Shown in pieces: positions 63,112 through 64,000 of a stretch of 64,000 bases of DNA. This DNA is from Bacillus sp. Marseille-P3661. Its GTDB lineage: Bacteria > Bacillota > Bacilli > Bacillales > Bacillaceae_J. The DNA lies in assembly GCF_900240995.1 (NCBI RefSeq), contig NZ_LT965957.1, positions 25,527-89,526 of the forward strand, written 5' to 3'. The translations under genes and the position numbers were made by a program. The notes under the pieces were generated by a model. The model was given only the letters and a program-made list of their open reading frames with translations. It made no database searches and was not told where the DNA came from. How positions within the stretch are numbered: position 1 is the stretch's first letter; every line of letters starts with the position of its first letter.

Positions 63112-64000
63112 CTATGTCTTTACTTTCTCCCGTATTTTTGCAACTACTAATAAAGCAATCGGTAGAAACAAACCAAACGTTAAAGTAAACGGAACCCAAA
63201 TTGTTGAATTCCATTCCGAAGCGTATACTGTATCCGGATATATATCATAGGAAAGCGCAACTAACAGGATTGCTGACGGAAAAACAATGGGGCGATAATT
63301 TTTCATTCCAAAAATTTGCGCAGTCCCTAAAACAAAAGCATAAAAGTATATGAGTACCTTAAAATAGGTCGTTATAAACCATATTGCAGCAATTAACGCT
63401 TCTATTCTCTGTATAAAATTTCCGATATTAATCTTTTTTGCTAAATCATAACTAGGGTACATACCACGCGCTGTATATTCTGCTCCTAAAACTGTTATAC
63501 ATAAAAATGTAATAATAGCCATAAATATTCCTGAAATAAAGAAAGATACATAAAATGGCTTTTTGATACTTGTGATTAAATTTACACTTGGTAAGATCAT
63601 GCTAAAAACAATACAAGGTAAATAACCAATACTGGCAAATGATAAAGCACCATGGATAATTGGTTTCACACCTGTTTCATATATGGGTTGTATATTTGTC
63701 ATTTCAATCTGTGGCAATATCGCTATAACCAATAGCGCAAATAATAGCATTACCCAAGGAACTAAGATTTCTGCTGATCGTCCAATGGTTTCAATACCTA
63801 TACGAACTGCCATGATAACCGGAAGTACAAACAATAAATTAGCCATTTCTATCGGTGTTCCAGGAAGTACATGGGTCACAACAAAATCACCTTGATAAAA
63901 CAATGCTGTTGCTGCTCCAACAAAGGAAAAAAGAACAAACATTAGCGCTACAAATATGCCCACCCATTTTCCTAATATTATGATGCAATATTCAACAAAC
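63112..64000 (-). CDS. GerAB-type germination permease, 5' end outside window
   Basis: The frame runs off the right edge, as shown by FVEYCIIILGKWVG upstream of the first in-frame start, so the first 70 or so residues of the usual 365 are missing. Helices continue with FVALMFVLFSFVGA, GRSAEILVPWVMLLFALLV, AKKINIGNFIQRIEALIAA and the C-terminal hydrophobic run. The same B-subunit family as the gene at 21474, but more distant than an exact duplicate. An A or C subunit gene may lie outside the window. Confidence 0.85.
   Translation of the reverse strand, partial: FVEYCIIILGKWVGIFVALMFVLFSFVGAATALFYQGDFVVTHVLPGTPIEMANLLFVLPVIMAVRIGIETIGRSAEILVPWVMLLFALLVIAILPQIEMTNIQPIYETGVKPIIHGALSFASIGYLPCIVFSMILPSVNLITSIKKPFYVSFFISGIFMAIITFLCITVLGAEYTARGMYPSYDLAKKINIGNFIQRIEALIAAIWFITTYFKVLIYFYAFVLGTAQIFGMKNYRPIVFPSAILLVALSYDIYPDTVYASEWNSTIWVPFTLTFGLFLPIALLVVAKIREKVKT

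Noticed and set aside
63002-63214. Open frame of 70 codons at the end of the gerAB-like gene
   Set aside because: It mostly overlaps gerAB in another frame; the remaining 30 codons have no ribosome site at a useful distance.

Overview
The window looks like chromosome from a low-GC, spore-forming Bacillaceae bacterium, probably a soil species. Support comes from two GerAB-type spore germinant permeases, a Spo0M homologue, a DUF3231 protein, strong GGAGG ribosome binding sites, frequent TTG/GTG starts, and an Fnr protein with the C-terminal cysteine pattern of Bacillus subtilis Fnr. I cannot name the genus from the sequence alone.

Layout. 0-1.1 kb: the edge of a phage-like region (a DnaD-type replication gene running off the window) beside a tRNA-Leu(CAA) with imperfect stems. 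1.4-12.1 kb: a signalling and export module, all on the minus strand. It has a MacB-type ABC exporter with a coupled lipoprotein, a membrane-anchored alpha/beta hydrolase, a ComA-like response regulator and three tandem paralogous ComP-like soluble histidine kinases. Two of the three kinases have lost the ATP-binding motifs. The exporter operon and the hydrolase gene share the same promoter layout: three TGCGGT direct repeats, 21-22 bases apart, ending 21 bases before the -10 box. This is the half-site of known ComA boxes, so the module probably regulates its own neighbours. 12.4-14.9 kb: a decaying stretch with a GGDEF/EAL pseudogene and a DUF6518 pseudogene, punctuated by small palindromic repeats. 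14.9-28.6 kb: ordinary chromosome (MmcQ/YjbR, CBO0543, DUF3231, a VanR/VanS-like two-component system, Spo0M, GerAB, small membrane proteins, an RND pump and a DHA2 MFS pump).

28.7-57.3 kb is a 29-kb carboxylate utilisation island made of three modules. Each has its own tripartite transporter and a LysR regulator nearby. Module A (28.7-40.2): TcuA-like flavin dehydrogenase, a TctA-TctB fusion, TctC, an MmgE/PrpD protein, LeuC/LeuD-like hydro-lyase subunits and two M24-fold proteins without the usual metal ligands. Module B (40.4-49.2): DctPQM TRAP transporter, two paralogous amidohydrolases around a Rieske ferredoxin, and DhaK/DhaL. Module C (49.4-57.3): flavin reductase, a second DctPQM, both subunits of aconitase X, and an FAD oxidoreductase. 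No substrate can be assigned from sequence; the enzymes suggest branched or hydroxylated di- and tricarboxylates and possibly an aromatic acid. In all three modules the gene for the binding protein is followed by a stem-loop.

57.7-64 kb: an MFS transporter, a small membrane protein, a GltS symporter, the nucleoside phosphorylase PpnP, Fnr, an unknown membrane protein, and a second GerAB gene that runs off the right edge. The best candidates for something undescribed are the pseudokinase-containing ComP/ComA-like module with its triple-repeat promoters, and the three-module carboxylate island.
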